Shown here: piece after piece, positions 8,383-17,088 of the stretch | Position numbering within the stretch: position 1 is the stretch's first letter | Layout of the letters: each line of letters starts with the position of its first letter | Assembly: GCF_004365875.1 (NCBI RefSeq) | Contig: NZ_SODF01000003.1 | Span: 1,145,199 to 1,209,198 of the forward strand | Length of the DNA stretch: 64,000 bases | Reading direction: 5' to 3' | Source of the DNA: Kribbella kalugense | GTDB taxonomy: Bacteria; Actinomycetota; Actinomycetes; Propionibacteriales; Kribbellaceae | Notes under the pieces: generated by a model | Seen by the model: only the letters and a program-made list of their open reading frames with translations | The model's database searches: none | Told to the model about the DNA's origin: nothing | Program-made: the position numbers and the translations under genes

Positions 8383-10629
8383 GTGGTGGAGCTGCGGGCG
8401 CGATGGGATGACCTGGTGCCCGGGTCTGCCTCGCTCGCCGACGAACTGGTCGCCCGGTACGTCGAACGCACCCGCCGCGCGTACCGCGACCACTACCTCG
8501 GCATCGTCCTGACGGCGCTGGACTCGCTCATCCAGCTCTCCACCGACCCGACCAGCGTCCGGCTCGCAGCGTGGTTCCACCGCGCGGTCCACGAGCCTGG
8601 TGGCAGTCCAGCCGAGGACGCCGAGGCTTCAGCCCGGCTGGCCGAGCACCTCCTCCCGCAGTACGGCGTACCTGCCATCCGCATCGCCGAGGTGGCCAGA
8701 CTGATCCGTCTGACCGGTGACCTCGCCGCACCACCGCCGGACGCCTACGCCCCACCCCGACGCGACGCGAACGGCGACGTACTGCTCGACGCCGTCAACG
8801 CGATCCTCGCCTCCGACCCCAGCAGGTACGTCGTCCACACCGCCGAGGTACGCCGCGACGCCGGCGACCGCAAGGCCGCACTCGAACTCCGGTACGACGA
8901 AGTGCGCGACCTGCTCGACGGCCATCTGTATCGCACCCAACTGGCCCGTCAACGGCTCGGACCGGTTGCCCGGGTCAACCTCGAGTCAGAGCTGGCCGGA
9001 CTGGACAGCGAACTCCCAGCCCCGTGGCGAGGTTGGGAACAGGCCGCACTGACCGCCACTGCCACCTTCACGGCAATTGCTGCCGCCGTGGTTGCGATCG
9101 CTGCATCCGGTGCGTCCTGGGAGACCCCGGCAGCACAAGACGAAGCTGGCTGGCCACCTGTCGCACTAGCTGTCATTTCGTTCTTCAGCGCACCGATCCT
9201 GTTCCGCTGCGCCCGTAGCGCCAGTCAGCGTGCTCGCCTGATCGCAGGCACCGTTCTGGCCATCGCCGTGACCGGACTGCTCATTGCGTGGGCCCAAGTA
9301 CCGACCACGAACGTTGCCGTTGGCGTCGGCCTCCGCGTGCCACTGGTGATCTCCGGACTGCTCCTGCTGTTGGTCGCTGGCGCTGCGGCCCTCGTGGCCT
9401 CACTACTTCGCACCAGGACTGCCCGGTTCCTCCCGGCGCGCAACCTCGGCCAGCAACTCGCCTGGCTCGCAGCACCGGCCGCAGTCGCCCTCATCCTCTT
9501 GCTGATCATCCAACCGCTGTCTCGTAGCTACGTGCTCGGCTCGAACGAGCGAGTCGAGGGAACACCGCGCGAGGCAGGCAAGGCTGTCCCGTCCGTCCTC
9601 GACGGCGGTGTCGCGTGGGTCAGCGACTCGGTCGTGGGCACCGGTGCCGAGGAAGCGATCGGTACCCGCTACGGCGTCGCGATCCCCCGGCCGAGCGGTG
9701 TGGTGGAGATGCTCGATGCGGCCACCGGCGCACTGCGCTGGCGCTACAGCCGATCGGACTCCGACGAGAAACCAGTCATCACGGCCACCGGCAACGGCGA
9801 GTACGTCCTGGCCCAGTTCTCCGATGTCGGCTACCTGCTGCTGGACGCGAACACCGGCAAGCGCAAGGCAGCCTGGCCCGGCCGGACGCGCGACCGCTAC
9901 ATCCAGCAGGCCCAACCTCTACTGACTGGCGAACGCTCCGGCAAGCTGCACGGCGTGGACCCGAGCGGCCACGAGCGTTGGACGTACGACTCCGGTGACT
10001 GCACCGACCTGGGCGCGATCGCCACTGCCGAGACCGTGGTCACGTTCGTCAGTCACACCTGCGACGAACGACCCGACGAGATGAGCGCACTGGACGTCCA
10101 GTCGGGCAAGAAGCTGTGGACCAAGACGTCGGACACGTACCGCCGACCGGTCGTGGTGGCCGGCCTGGTAGTCGTGGCCGAGCCCGGCGGCGACTCCGAC
10201 GTACCGGCCGCGCTGACCGCGATCGAGCCGCGGACGGGTGACATCCGCTGGCGGTGGGAGGTGCCCAAGACCTGGGCGTGCCGCACGCTGCTCAACACGG
10301 CCGGGAAGTACCTGATCGTCGTCGACTGTCCGGGCCCGAGCAGCCTGGAGAACCAGAAGACGATCGTCACCGCCATCGACGCCAATACCGGTCTGACCGC
10401 TTGGCAGACTCAGGCACCGGTCAGCCCGCGGGTGAAGGTGACCGTGACAGCGGACGGCCGCGTCATCTCGCTCGGCCGCGGTTCGGCCGGCTGCATGGCG
10501 AACGTGATCAGCCAGGCCGGCTTCCGTCAGGTCCGGCTGCCTACCGGCATCTCCTGCAATCGCGATCCGCGAGCCGTCGGCAACCTAGTACTGACCTCGG
10601 GCTCGGACACGGTCATCGCCCTGCGCTGA
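8383..10629 (+). CDS. Degenerate HD-like domain + five TM helices + PQQ-type beta-propeller
   Basis: A 748-residue protein starting at GTG. The N-terminal ~200 residues align with the HD-domain protein encoded at 13190 (MVELRARWDDL against MDLRDQWNRLL), but the key residues are lost: the HD pair is His66-Arg67, the upstream histidines are Tyr34 and Tyr38, and the later Asp-x-Asp is Asp136-Ala-Val138. About five hydrophobic helices follow between residues 220 and 385. The C-terminal ~360 residues are repeats of the PQQ/WD40-like type (for example LDAATGALRWRY, LDANTGKRKAAW) and would lie outside the cell if the N-terminus is inside. The catalytic domain is probably inactive. The function is unknown; a sensor or scaffold role is an inference. 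Confidence 0.82.
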   Translation: MVELRARWDDLVPGSASLADELVARYVERTRRAYRDHYLGIVLTALDSLIQLSTDPTSVRLAAWFHRAVHEPGGSPAEDAEASARLAEHLLPQYGVPAIRIAEVARLIRLTGDLAAPPPDAYAPPRRDANGDVLLDAVNAILASDPSRYVVHTAEVRRDAGDRKAALELRYDEVRDLLDGHLYRTQLARQRLGPVARVNLESELAGLDSELPAPWRGWEQAALTATATFTAIAAAVVAIAASGASWETPAAQDEAGWPPVALAVISFFSAPILFRCARSASQRARLIAGTVLAIAVTGLLIAWAQVPTTNVAVGVGLRVPLVISGLLLLLVAGAAALVASLLRTRTARFLPARNLGQQLAWLAAPAAVALILLLIIQPLSRSYVLGSNERVEGTPREAGKAVPSVLDGGVAWVSDSVVGTGAEEAIGTRYGVAIPRPSGVVEMLDAATGALRWRYSRSDSDEKPVITATGNGEYVLAQFSDVGYLLLDANTGKRKAAWPGRTRDRYIQQAQPLLTGERSGKLHGVDPSGHERWTYDSGDCTDLGAIATAETVVTFVSHTCDERPDEMSALDVQSGKKLWTKTSDTYRRPVVVAGLVVVAEPGGDSDVPAALTAIEPRTGDIRWRWEVPKTWACRTLLNTAGKYLIVVDCPGPSSLENQKTIVTAIDANTGLTAWQTQAPVSPRVKVTVTADGRVISLGRGSAGCMANVISQAGFRQVRLPTGISCNRDPRAVGNLVLTSGSDTVIALR

Positions 10630-10630
10630 C

Positions 10631-11452
10631 TCAGAACCGGTAGTGCAGTACTACGTTCCCGCGCCGGGACAACGACTCGCTCGGTGCGGACAGCTTGTTG
10701 GCCCACCGCAGCCCGGCCGGGAACTGCTCCACCTCGGGCTCGCGGGTCATCAGGATCTCCTTCACCAGCTCGAGTTTCGGATTCCACTGCTCCGGTGTCC
10801 GCGGGTCGTCGAAGCCCTCGGACCGCATGATCTCCCGCACGGCCTTCCCGATCGGGAAGATCTTCGCCGCCTTCACCGCGAACGTCGAGTACCCATTGAA
10901 CGCGATCTCGCCGCTCGGAAAGTGGTCGATGATCCGGTTCAGGATTGCGCTCCACTCTGCCAGCGGGAAGAACGCGAGCAGCCCGTCCGCGACGACGACC
11001 GCCGGCCGGTCCGACGGGATCGTGTCGAGCCAGCTCGGGTTGGCGAGGTCCGCGGCCAGGTCGTGCGCGCGCGGATGCACCGGGACCAGCTGCCCGCGCG
11101 CGGCGACGACCTCCGGGAAGTCGACGTCGTACCAGTCAGCCGTCGCCGGCAGCTCGATCCGGTGCGCGCGGGAGTCCAGTCCGGCGCCGAGGTCCAGCCC
11201 GATCGCGTCCGGGTGCCGGGAGACGAAGTCCTGGGAGATCTGGTCGAGCTTCAGGGCCCGGTGGGCGATGTAGATCGCGCTGCTCGGGCTGATCTTCAGC
11301 GAGCGGTAGTCGTAGTCGAGCGTCCGGACGATCTGGTCCGCGAGCTCGTCGCCCAGCAACGGGTGGTCCCGTCGGTTGTCGAGCGCCCGGCCGCACAGCG
11401 TCAGCCACAGGCTGTTCTCGAGTTGGTCGAACGCCGGAAGTGTGATCGTCAC
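10631..11452 (-). CDS. SAM-dependent methyltransferase, LCM/TcmP-like family
   Basis: A 273-residue class I methyltransferase. Motif I reads GLDLGAGLDSR (around 84-94), with the acidic end of strand 2 in WYDVDFPEV and a later VVADGLLAFFP. This combination marks the leucine-carboxyl-methyltransferase/TcmP group, which in bacteria methylates polyketides and other small molecules. Its GTG start overlaps the TetR stop (GTGA at 11449-11452), so it is the second gene of a TetR-methyltransferase operon. It ends one base from the converging propeller gene. The substrate is unknown. Confidence 0.85.
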   Translation of the reverse strand: MTITLPAFDQLENSLWLTLCGRALDNRRDHPLLGDELADQIVRTLDYDYRSLKISPSSAIYIAHRALKLDQISQDFVSRHPDAIGLDLGAGLDSRAHRIELPATADWYDVDFPEVVAARGQLVPVHPRAHDLAADLANPSWLDTIPSDRPAVVVADGLLAFFPLAEWSAILNRIIDHFPSGEIAFNGYSTFAVKAAKIFPIGKAVREIMRSEGFDDPRTPEQWNPKLELVKEILMTREPEVEQFPAGLRWANKLSAPSESLSRRGNVVLHYRF

Positions 11453-12072
11453 GATTGGCTCAGCTCCTCGTTCGCCGCGGTCGCCGTCCGCAGCGCGGTG
11501 TCGTCGGTGTAGAGGCCGTAGGTGTAGAGCTCGAGCGTCGGTACGGCGAGCCGTCGCAGTACTGCGGGACCGAACTCGTCCTGACCGAGCGCCCGCGCCA
11601 GCGCCGGCGGCATCGTCAACGTGGCGAGGCTGACGAGGACGTTCAGCACGGCCAGAGCCCGTCGGTCCGAGGACTCGCGCATGGCGCCGGCTGCCACGCC
11701 GGCCTGGTGCACCGCCTCCGCTTCACCGACGATGTGCTCCACGAAGGACTGCGCGGCCGGCGAATCCTCCGCCAGCGCCCGGTTCATGTACTGGATCTGG
11801 GACCGGTACCCGTCCGGGTCCGCGAGGTACTCACCGAGCAGATCGGACGTCCCCGCAGCCCGAGCCCGGCTGGTCAGCACTTCCAGCACGAACTCGTCGC
11901 AGACCGCGCGCAGCCCGTCCTTGCTGCCGAAGTGGTGGATGACCAGCGCGGCGCTGACCCCGGCGGCAGCGGCGATCGCGCGCACGTTCGTCTTCTGGAA
12001 CCCGTCCCGGGCGAACAGCTCGATCGCCGCGTTCCGGATCCGGGCTGTCGCCGTGAGGTCCGCTGTACGCAT
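11449..12072 (-). CDS. TetR-family transcriptional regulator
   Basis: A 207-residue regulator. The N-terminal helix-turn-helix reads AIELFARDGFQKTNVRAIAAAAGVS, followed by HHFGSKDGL, the classic TetR pattern. The C-terminal helical part would bind a ligand. I take the ATG at 12072 as start because the family profile begins there; an in-frame upstream ATG exists at 12132. The gene is coupled to the methyltransferase downstream, so it probably controls that gene and itself. Repeated CATGTTCA elements lie at its start codon and just upstream. Confidence 0.88.
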   Translation of the reverse strand: MRTADLTATARIRNAAIELFARDGFQKTNVRAIAAAAGVSAALVIHHFGSKDGLRAVCDEFVLEVLTSRARAAGTSDLLGEYLADPDGYRSQIQYMNRALAEDSPAAQSFVEHIVGEAEAVHQAGVAAGAMRESSDRRALAVLNVLVSLATLTMPPALARALGQDEFGPAVLRRLAVPTLELYTYGLYTDDTALRTATAANEELSQS

Positions 12073-12097
12073 GTTCAATAGACTAAACACATGTTCA
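12070..12097. promoter_or_regulatory. Repeated CATGTTCA elements at the tetR start
   Basis: CATGTTCA occurs at 12070-12077 and again at 12090-12097 as a direct repeat. Between them, TGTT...AACA makes an imperfect dyad (12073-12090). The first copy covers the ATG of tetR. This is a plausible autoregulatory site; the assignment is inference. Confidence 0.4.
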
Positions 12098-12137
12098 GCG
12101 CATGGCAAGCAGAAGCCCACGCAAGCCAGCAACCGAG

Positions 12138-13013
12138 TTAGGACAGCTGTTGCTGCGCGGAGGCTAGTAGCTCGACGATGCGGGTGCCGTAGACGATGTC
12201 GGTCGGGTGGGACTCGCCTGACTCCGCTGCGACGACCAGCTCCTCCGCAGCGAGGCTGAGCGCGTCTGCGGCGAGGGTGGTGCGCGGCGGCAACAGCGTC
12301 GTACCTGACTCGCCCCAGACGGCGGTCTCGAAGCTGCTGCCGTCCGGTGGGGCAGACAGGGTGATGCTGACCGTGCTGGTCGCACCCGACTCGTGGGTGA
12401 GCACCATGTGGATCAGACCGTTCTCACCGCCGACAGCCGTGAGCTCCCCGATCGGACCGAGCATCGACGTCAGGTTGGACAGCGCATGCGGGCCGACATC
12501 CCAGAGCGACCCCCACTGCTCACGCCGCCAGACCGACTTGGCGTACCGGCCGCCTGGTGCGTCCAGCGAGGCGAGCATCCGGCTCCACCCGCCCTTCCAC
12601 CCGCCGGTGGCCTCCAGTCCGGCGAAGAACTCCCGCATCGGCGGCTCGAACCGCTGGGTGAGGAACACCACCGACGCGATGCCCTCGGCCGCGACCTCGT
12701 CGGCCACCGCGCGGGCGTCATCCAGCGAGTCCGCGACCGGCTTGTCGAGCAGCAGATGCTTGCCCACGGCAGCGGCCTCCAGGGCCATCGTCGCCTGCAC
12801 GTTCGGCGGTACGGCGAACGCCACCGCCTCGACGGACTCCAGTAACTCCGCGTAGTCGTCGTACCCCGGAACACCGAGTTCACCCGCGAGGACTGCGGTT
12901 TTCTCCGGATGCCGGCCCCAGACGCCGGCCAACTCGACCCCCTTGGCCGCCGCGAGCCCCGGACCGTGCGTCCGCGACGCCCACCCGCCCGTCCCGACCA
13001 GACCGAACCGCAT
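12138..13013 (-). CDS. Gfo/Idh/MocA-family NAD(P)-dependent oxidoreductase
   Basis: A 291-residue dehydrogenase-like protein. The dinucleotide-binding fold opens at once with GLVGTGGWASRTHGPGL, and the family motif LLDKPVADS supplies the EKP-type lysine of the active site. The second half is the usual alpha/beta substrate domain. Such enzymes oxidise or reduce sugars and polyols; the substrate is not predictable. The ATG at 13013 is chosen over the one 33 bases upstream because GGAGG precedes it by a good distance. It is transcribed toward tetR on the same strand but with a 65-base gap. Confidence 0.88.
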   Translation of the reverse strand: MRFGLVGTGGWASRTHGPGLAAAKGVELAGVWGRHPEKTAVLAGELGVPGYDDYAELLESVEAVAFAVPPNVQATMALEAAAVGKHLLLDKPVADSLDDARAVADEVAAEGIASVVFLTQRFEPPMREFFAGLEATGGWKGGWSRMLASLDAPGGRYAKSVWRREQWGSLWDVGPHALSNLTSMLGPIGELTAVGGENGLIHMVLTHESGATSTVSITLSAPPDGSSFETAVWGESGTTLLPPRTTLAADALSLAAEELVVAAESGESHPTDIVYGTRIVELLASAQQQLS

Positions 13014-13189
13014 GCCGTCCTCCCAAGCCGCAAGTGTGATCTGCACCGCAATCCCACCGGTGGAATTCGTTACCGGGCGTACCTGCCGAACCGGTCAGGT
13101 GACGAGCCGATATCGCTTTGGCCACGACCCTATCCGGGAACCCCGGATCGGTCGGTAGAGGCTCCTGCGGGGTGCCAGACTCCTTAGCC

Positions 13190-15571
13190 ATGGACCTGCG
13201 CGACCAGTGGAATCGCCTGCTGCCGCACGCGCAGCCGTTGGGCGACGATCTGCTGGCTCGTTACGCAGAGCAACAACGCCACTATCACAACCAGCAGCAC
13301 CTGACCGAGGTCCTGCAGACCATCGACGAACTGGCCGAGTACGCCGACAACGCCGACACCGTCCGGCTGGCGGCCTGGTTCCACGACGCGATCTACGACC
13401 CGCAGGCCGACCCCGGTGAGAACGAGGAGGTCTCGGCCCAGCTGGCCGAGCTCGAGCTGGCGGCGTACGGCGTCGAGGCCGCGCGGGTCGAGGAGATCGG
13501 CCGGCTGGTCCGGCTGACCGCCAAGCACGACTGCAGCCCGGACGACCACAACGGCGCCGTACTGTGCGACGCCGACCTGCGGATCCTGAGCCTGCCGCAG
13601 GAGCGGTACGACGAGTACGCCGCCGGCATCCGGCAGGAGTACTCACATATCGCGGACCGGGACTTTGCCCGCGGCCGGATGTCGTTCCTGCAGAGCCTGA
13701 GCGATACGCCCTTGTACATGACCCCTCGTGGACACGAGGAGTGGGAACGACCGGCCCGCGAGAACCTGACCCGGGAGGTCGGGTCGCTAGGCCCTAGGGC
13801 CGCCCGGAGGATCGGCGGGCTGATCCCGGTCATCTACTTCGGCGCCGGCCTCGGTGCGGTCGTCGCGTCCTCCGTTCTGCTCGGCCGCGGCCTCGGTGCG
13901 GCTGCGAAGTGGCCGGCTGACGCGTCCGACATCGGTGGTTTCCCGGTGTGGGCGCCGATCGCCGGTACCGCGCTGGCGGCCGCACTGACCTGTGCGTGGT
14001 TCCGGCGGACTCAGCAGCGACTGGTCACCATTCCGGCGATTGTCTTCGCTGTAGTTGGTGTGGTCGCTATTGGCGTCTGCTGGTGGCGCTGGCCGGCCGC
14101 GCAACCCGGTGCAGCCATGTCGGAGCGCTGGCCTTACCTGATGCTTGCGTCTGTGGCACTGGTCCTGGCCGGTGCGTTGCTGGCGTTGGCGCGACGGTTG
14201 CGGCTCGCACCGCCGTACGCACAGGCTCCGCCGCGTTGGCTGGGGGTCGGTGCGACTGCAGTGTTTGGTGCGTTGCTGGCGTGGGTCGTGGTGTCGGCTG
14301 GTGAGCCGTTCGTACAGGCCCGGCTGGAGACGGCCAACACGGTCAGCACGACCACCACGATCGATCCGACCCAACTACCGGTCCAGCTCGACGGAACGCT
14401 GGCGTGGAGCCGTGAGGTCCCAGCGACCGGTGCGATCACCGGTACGGCGGGTGGAGTCGCAGAACTGCGGTCGGACGGCGTAGTGATGTCCGACGCGGCC
14501 ACCGGTCAGATCCGGTGGCGCTACTCGCGGGCCGACGTACAGGACGCCGCATCGAGTGGTGCGAAGGGATTGCTGGTTTCACAGGACGGTCGGACGATCG
14601 CGGCGCATCTACCGCGGTCCGACTACCGCGAACCGGCGGGCATCAGCCTGCCGACGTACGCCGTATTGGACGCGGTCAGCGGGAAGGTCCTGACCGAGGT
14701 CGACACGGACGGGACCGCATTGGCTGTCGACGAGGACCAGCTGCTCGTGGCCGAAGGCAAGTACGTCGTCGCGCACGGCGTCAGCAGCCCGACGCACTGG
14801 CGGGCACAGGTGCGCTGCAACGTGACGCAGGGCCAGCTGATCGGTGACCAGGCCGTCGTCGTCGACGCGTGTGCGGGTAATAGTGCCGTCGTACGCGGGC
14901 TGGACCTTAAAACCGGGGCTCAGCGGTGGGAGGTCGACCTAGGTGCGCGGATCGACCTGAGTGCCGAGCTGGATCCGTCTACCTGGGTCGGGGACCTGGT
15001 CGCCGTACCGGACACCCGTCAGGTCTCTGGACTGATCTGGACCGGCGCAGCCGGCGGGACGCTGTACCAGTGGAGTGTGGACGTCGGCCAGGGCCACATC
15101 ATCTGGGCAACGCCTGTTCCAGGGACACCGCGGCCTCGACTCGGCTCGTCGTCCTGCGACGCGCAGCTGGCCGCCACGCATGCCTCACTGGTCCTGATCA
15201 CCTGCCGGACCGGGAACGATCCTGGACAGCCGCAGACGTACGACGTGTCGTCGTCGAGTCCTGCTGATGGGACGCCGCAGTGGCATCACCTGCTGCAGGT
15301 ACCGCCGAAGCTGCAGCAGCCGGAGTACCCGCGGAACGGGTTCGGGCTGCTGCCGGACGGCCGAGTGGTCACACTGATGCCGCAGTCGAACGGGAGCTGT
15401 TCTCCCGTCATGATCGGCACCACCGGTGTGCAGCCGCGGCCGATCCTGCCCAGCGTCAACGCCCAGCCGGTGGCCAAGTCCGAAGAGGTCACCTGCAACA
15501 AACCAGCCGTCACAGTCGCCGCCGCGCGGCCTGTCTTTTCCGACGGCAAACGGCTGTTCGCACTGAACTAG
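13190..15571 (+). CDS. HD-domain phosphohydrolase-like + five TM helices + PQQ-type propeller
   Basis: A 793-residue protein, paralogue of the protein encoded at 8383. The N-terminal domain belongs to the predicted HD-superfamily phosphohydrolases (COG4339 type) with the metal ligands present: His33 and His37 in HYHNQQHL, His65-Asp66 in WFHDAIYD, and Asp127/Asp129 in CDADL. About five hydrophobic helices lie between residues 205 and 385. The rest is a PQQ-like repeat domain, with motifs such as SDAATGQIRWRY and ATPVPGTPR, probably extracytoplasmic. The ATG at 13190 is chosen because it aligns with the start of the paralogue; an in-frame TTG at 13118 adds 24 unrelated residues. The fusion suggests an outer sensor controlling an inner hydrolase (inference). 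Confidence 0.83.
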   Translation: MDLRDQWNRLLPHAQPLGDDLLARYAEQQRHYHNQQHLTEVLQTIDELAEYADNADTVRLAAWFHDAIYDPQADPGENEEVSAQLAELELAAYGVEAARVEEIGRLVRLTAKHDCSPDDHNGAVLCDADLRILSLPQERYDEYAAGIRQEYSHIADRDFARGRMSFLQSLSDTPLYMTPRGHEEWERPARENLTREVGSLGPRAARRIGGLIPVIYFGAGLGAVVASSVLLGRGLGAAAKWPADASDIGGFPVWAPIAGTALAAALTCAWFRRTQQRLVTIPAIVFAVVGVVAIGVCWWRWPAAQPGAAMSERWPYLMLASVALVLAGALLALARRLRLAPPYAQAPPRWLGVGATAVFGALLAWVVVSAGEPFVQARLETANTVSTTTTIDPTQLPVQLDGTLAWSREVPATGAITGTAGGVAELRSDGVVMSDAATGQIRWRYSRADVQDAASSGAKGLLVSQDGRTIAAHLPRSDYREPAGISLPTYAVLDAVSGKVLTEVDTDGTALAVDEDQLLVAEGKYVVAHGVSSPTHWRAQVRCNVTQGQLIGDQAVVVDACAGNSAVVRGLDLKTGAQRWEVDLGARIDLSAELDPSTWVGDLVAVPDTRQVSGLIWTGAAGGTLYQWSVDVGQGHIIWATPVPGTPRPRLGSSSCDAQLAATHASLVLITCRTGNDPGQPQTYDVSSSSPADGTPQWHHLLQVPPKLQQPEYPRNGFGLLPDGRVVTLMPQSNGSCSPVMIGTTGVQPRPILPSVNAQPVAKSEEVTCNKPAVTVAAARPVFSDGKRLFALN

Positions 15572-15598
15572 GGAATTACTTTGCCGTCGGTCCGGTTG

Positions 15599-15727
15599 AT
15601 GTCTACCGTGATGCGCATGTTCCGCGTGGTTTTCTTCGAGCACAACCTGTCAGGCACCGGCCTGACGGGTGCTCCCACGTGGGCTACGTCAGTCGATTCA
15701 GCAGCCTGCACCGGCACTCGAAGCTGA
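15599..15727 (+). CDS. Candidate leader ORF upstream of tuf (42 codons)
   Basis: An ATG-initiated frame of 42 codons (MSTVMRMFRVVFFEHN...) ends with TGA at 15725-15727, exactly where the 10-bp hairpin of the tuf leader begins. It has no clear Shine-Dalgarno sequence. It could be a regulatory leader peptide or chance; nothing in the peptide is recognised. Confidence 0.25.
   Translation: MSTVMRMFRVVFFEHNLSGTGLTGAPTWATSVDSAACTGTRS
15646..15669 (+). promoter_or_regulatory. tuf leader hairpin 1
   Basis: CCTGTCAGGC (15646-15655) pairs with GCCTGACGGG (15660-15669) over ten positions with one T-G wobble and a 4-nt loop. A perfect 10-bp palindrome CCCACGTGGG follows at 15674-15683. Both lie inside the candidate leader ORF. 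Confidence 0.5.
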
Positions 15728-15763
15728 CCCTCCTCCTGCTGAGCAGGACCCGCGGAGGAGGGT
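15727..15763 (+). promoter_or_regulatory. tuf leader hairpin 2 (possible attenuator)
   Basis: ACCCTCCTCC (15727-15736) and GGAGGAGGGT (15754-15763) are a perfect 10-bp inverted repeat with a 17-nt loop, 95 bases ahead of the tuf start. No U-tract follows. It could be an attenuator of tuf or a weak terminator of the upstream propeller gene. Confidence 0.5.
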
Positions 15764-15858
15764 GGCTCTCACCGGCCCCCTCCGTGTGGTGACAGCACTG
15801 GAGGGCTTGCCGGAGGGTCCTGGCTCACACGAATCTTCTGACAGGCAAAGGAATTCTC

Positions 15859-17046
15859 ATGGCCAAGAGCCAGTTCGTGCGGACCAAGCCGCACCTCAAC
15901 ATCGGCACGATGGGTCACGTCGACCACGGCAAGACCACCCTGACCGCCGCCATCACCAAGGTGCTCGCCGAGCGCGACCCGGGCGTCAACCGGTTCGTCG
16001 CGTTCGACGGTATCGACCGTGCGCCGGAGGAGATCCAGCGCGGGATCACGATCAACATCTCGCACGTCGAGTACGAGACCGCGACCCGGCACTACGCGCA
16101 CGTCGACATGCCCGGGCACGCCGACTACGTGAAGAACATGATCACCGGCGCCGCGCAGGTCGACGCCGCGATCCTGGTCGTCTCCGCACAGGACGGCGCC
16201 ATGCCGCAGACGCGGGAGCACGTGCTGCTCGCGCGCCGGGTGGGCGTGCCGTACCTCGTGGTCGCGCTGAACAAGGCGGACACCGTCGACGACCCCGAGC
16301 TGCTCGACCTGGTCGAGCTGGAGGTCCGTGAACTCCTGACGGAGTACGGCTTCCCGGGTGACGACGTACCGGTCGTGCGCGTGTCCGGTCTGAAGGCGCT
16401 GGAAGGCGACCCGAAGTGGACCGCCGCGATCGGTGAGCTGCTGGACGCAGTCGACAGCTACGTGCCGGTGCCGGACCGTGAGCTGGGCGAGCCGTTCTTG
16501 ATGCCGATCGAGAACGTACTCACCATCAGCGGCCGCGGCACTGTGGTCACCGGTGCTGTCGAGCGTGGTTCGCTCAAGCTCGGCGACGCGGTCGAGGTCG
16601 TCGGCCTCGGTCCGACAGTGGTCAGTACGGCGATCGGGATGGAGACGTTCGGCAAGTCGCTGGAGTCCGCGGACGCGGGCGACAACGCGGCAGTGCTGCT
16701 GCGTGGCGTGAAGCGCGACGAGGTCCGTCGCGGCCAGGTGGTGGCCTTGCCGGGCAGCGTGCACCCGCACCGGAAGTTCCGGGCGACCCTGCACGCGCTG
16801 TCCACGGCCGAGGGCGGGCGGCACACGCCGTTCGCCGCGGACTACCGCCCACAGTTCTACTTCCGTACGACGGACGTGTCCGGCGGCATCGACCTCGGTG
16901 AGATCAACCTGGTCATGCCCGGCGACACGATCGACCTCGGCGTGGAACTCGAGAAGCCGATCGCGATGAACGTCGGCCTCGGCTTCGCCGTCCGCGAGGG
17001 CGGCCACACCGTAGCCGCCGGCACCGTGACCGAACTGCTCGACTGA
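15859..17046 (+). CDS. tuf: Elongation factor Tu, divergent solo copy
   Basis: A 395-residue EF-Tu with all GTPase motifs: GHVDHGKT (19-26), RGIT with Thr64, DMPGH (83-87, catalytic His87) and NKAD (138-141). It delivers aminoacyl-tRNA to the ribosome. The gene is not in the rpsL-rpsG-fusA-tuf operon, and the sequence departs from housekeeping EF-Tu at conserved spots (DMPGH for DCPGH, NKAD for NKCD, a shifted C-terminus ending VTELLD). This resembles the extra tuf3 type known in some streptomycetes, which is induced under stress and can be less sensitive to EF-Tu antibiotics. AAAGGA sits near the start. A 287-base leader with hairpins precedes it and a canonical terminator follows. Confidence 0.9.
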   Translation: MAKSQFVRTKPHLNIGTMGHVDHGKTTLTAAITKVLAERDPGVNRFVAFDGIDRAPEEIQRGITINISHVEYETATRHYAHVDMPGHADYVKNMITGAAQVDAAILVVSAQDGAMPQTREHVLLARRVGVPYLVVALNKADTVDDPELLDLVELEVRELLTEYGFPGDDVPVVRVSGLKALEGDPKWTAAIGELLDAVDSYVPVPDRELGEPFLMPIENVLTISGRGTVVTGAVERGSLKLGDAVEVVGLGPTVVSTAIGMETFGKSLESADAGDNAAVLLRGVKRDEVRRGQVVALPGSVHPHRKFRATLHALSTAEGGRHTPFAADYRPQFYFRTTDVSGGIDLGEINLVMPGDTIDLGVELEKPIAMNVGLGFAVREGGHTVAAGTVTELLD

Positions 17047-17053
17047 ACAACGG

Positions 17054-17088
17054 CGGCCCCCGATCTACTCGGTCGGGGGCCGTTTTCT
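17054..17088 (+). terminator. Rho-independent terminator of tuf
   Basis: CGGCCCCCGA (17054-17063) pairs perfectly with TCGGGGGCCG (17073-17082) around a 9-nt loop and is followed by TTTTCT. It lies eight bases past the tuf stop and overlaps the 3' end of the converging DUF4031 gene. Confidence 0.88.

Noticed and set aside
13118..13189. TTG start extending the second HD/propeller protein by 24 residues
   Set aside because: The paralogue aligns from MDLRDQW at 13190; the extension has no counterpart.
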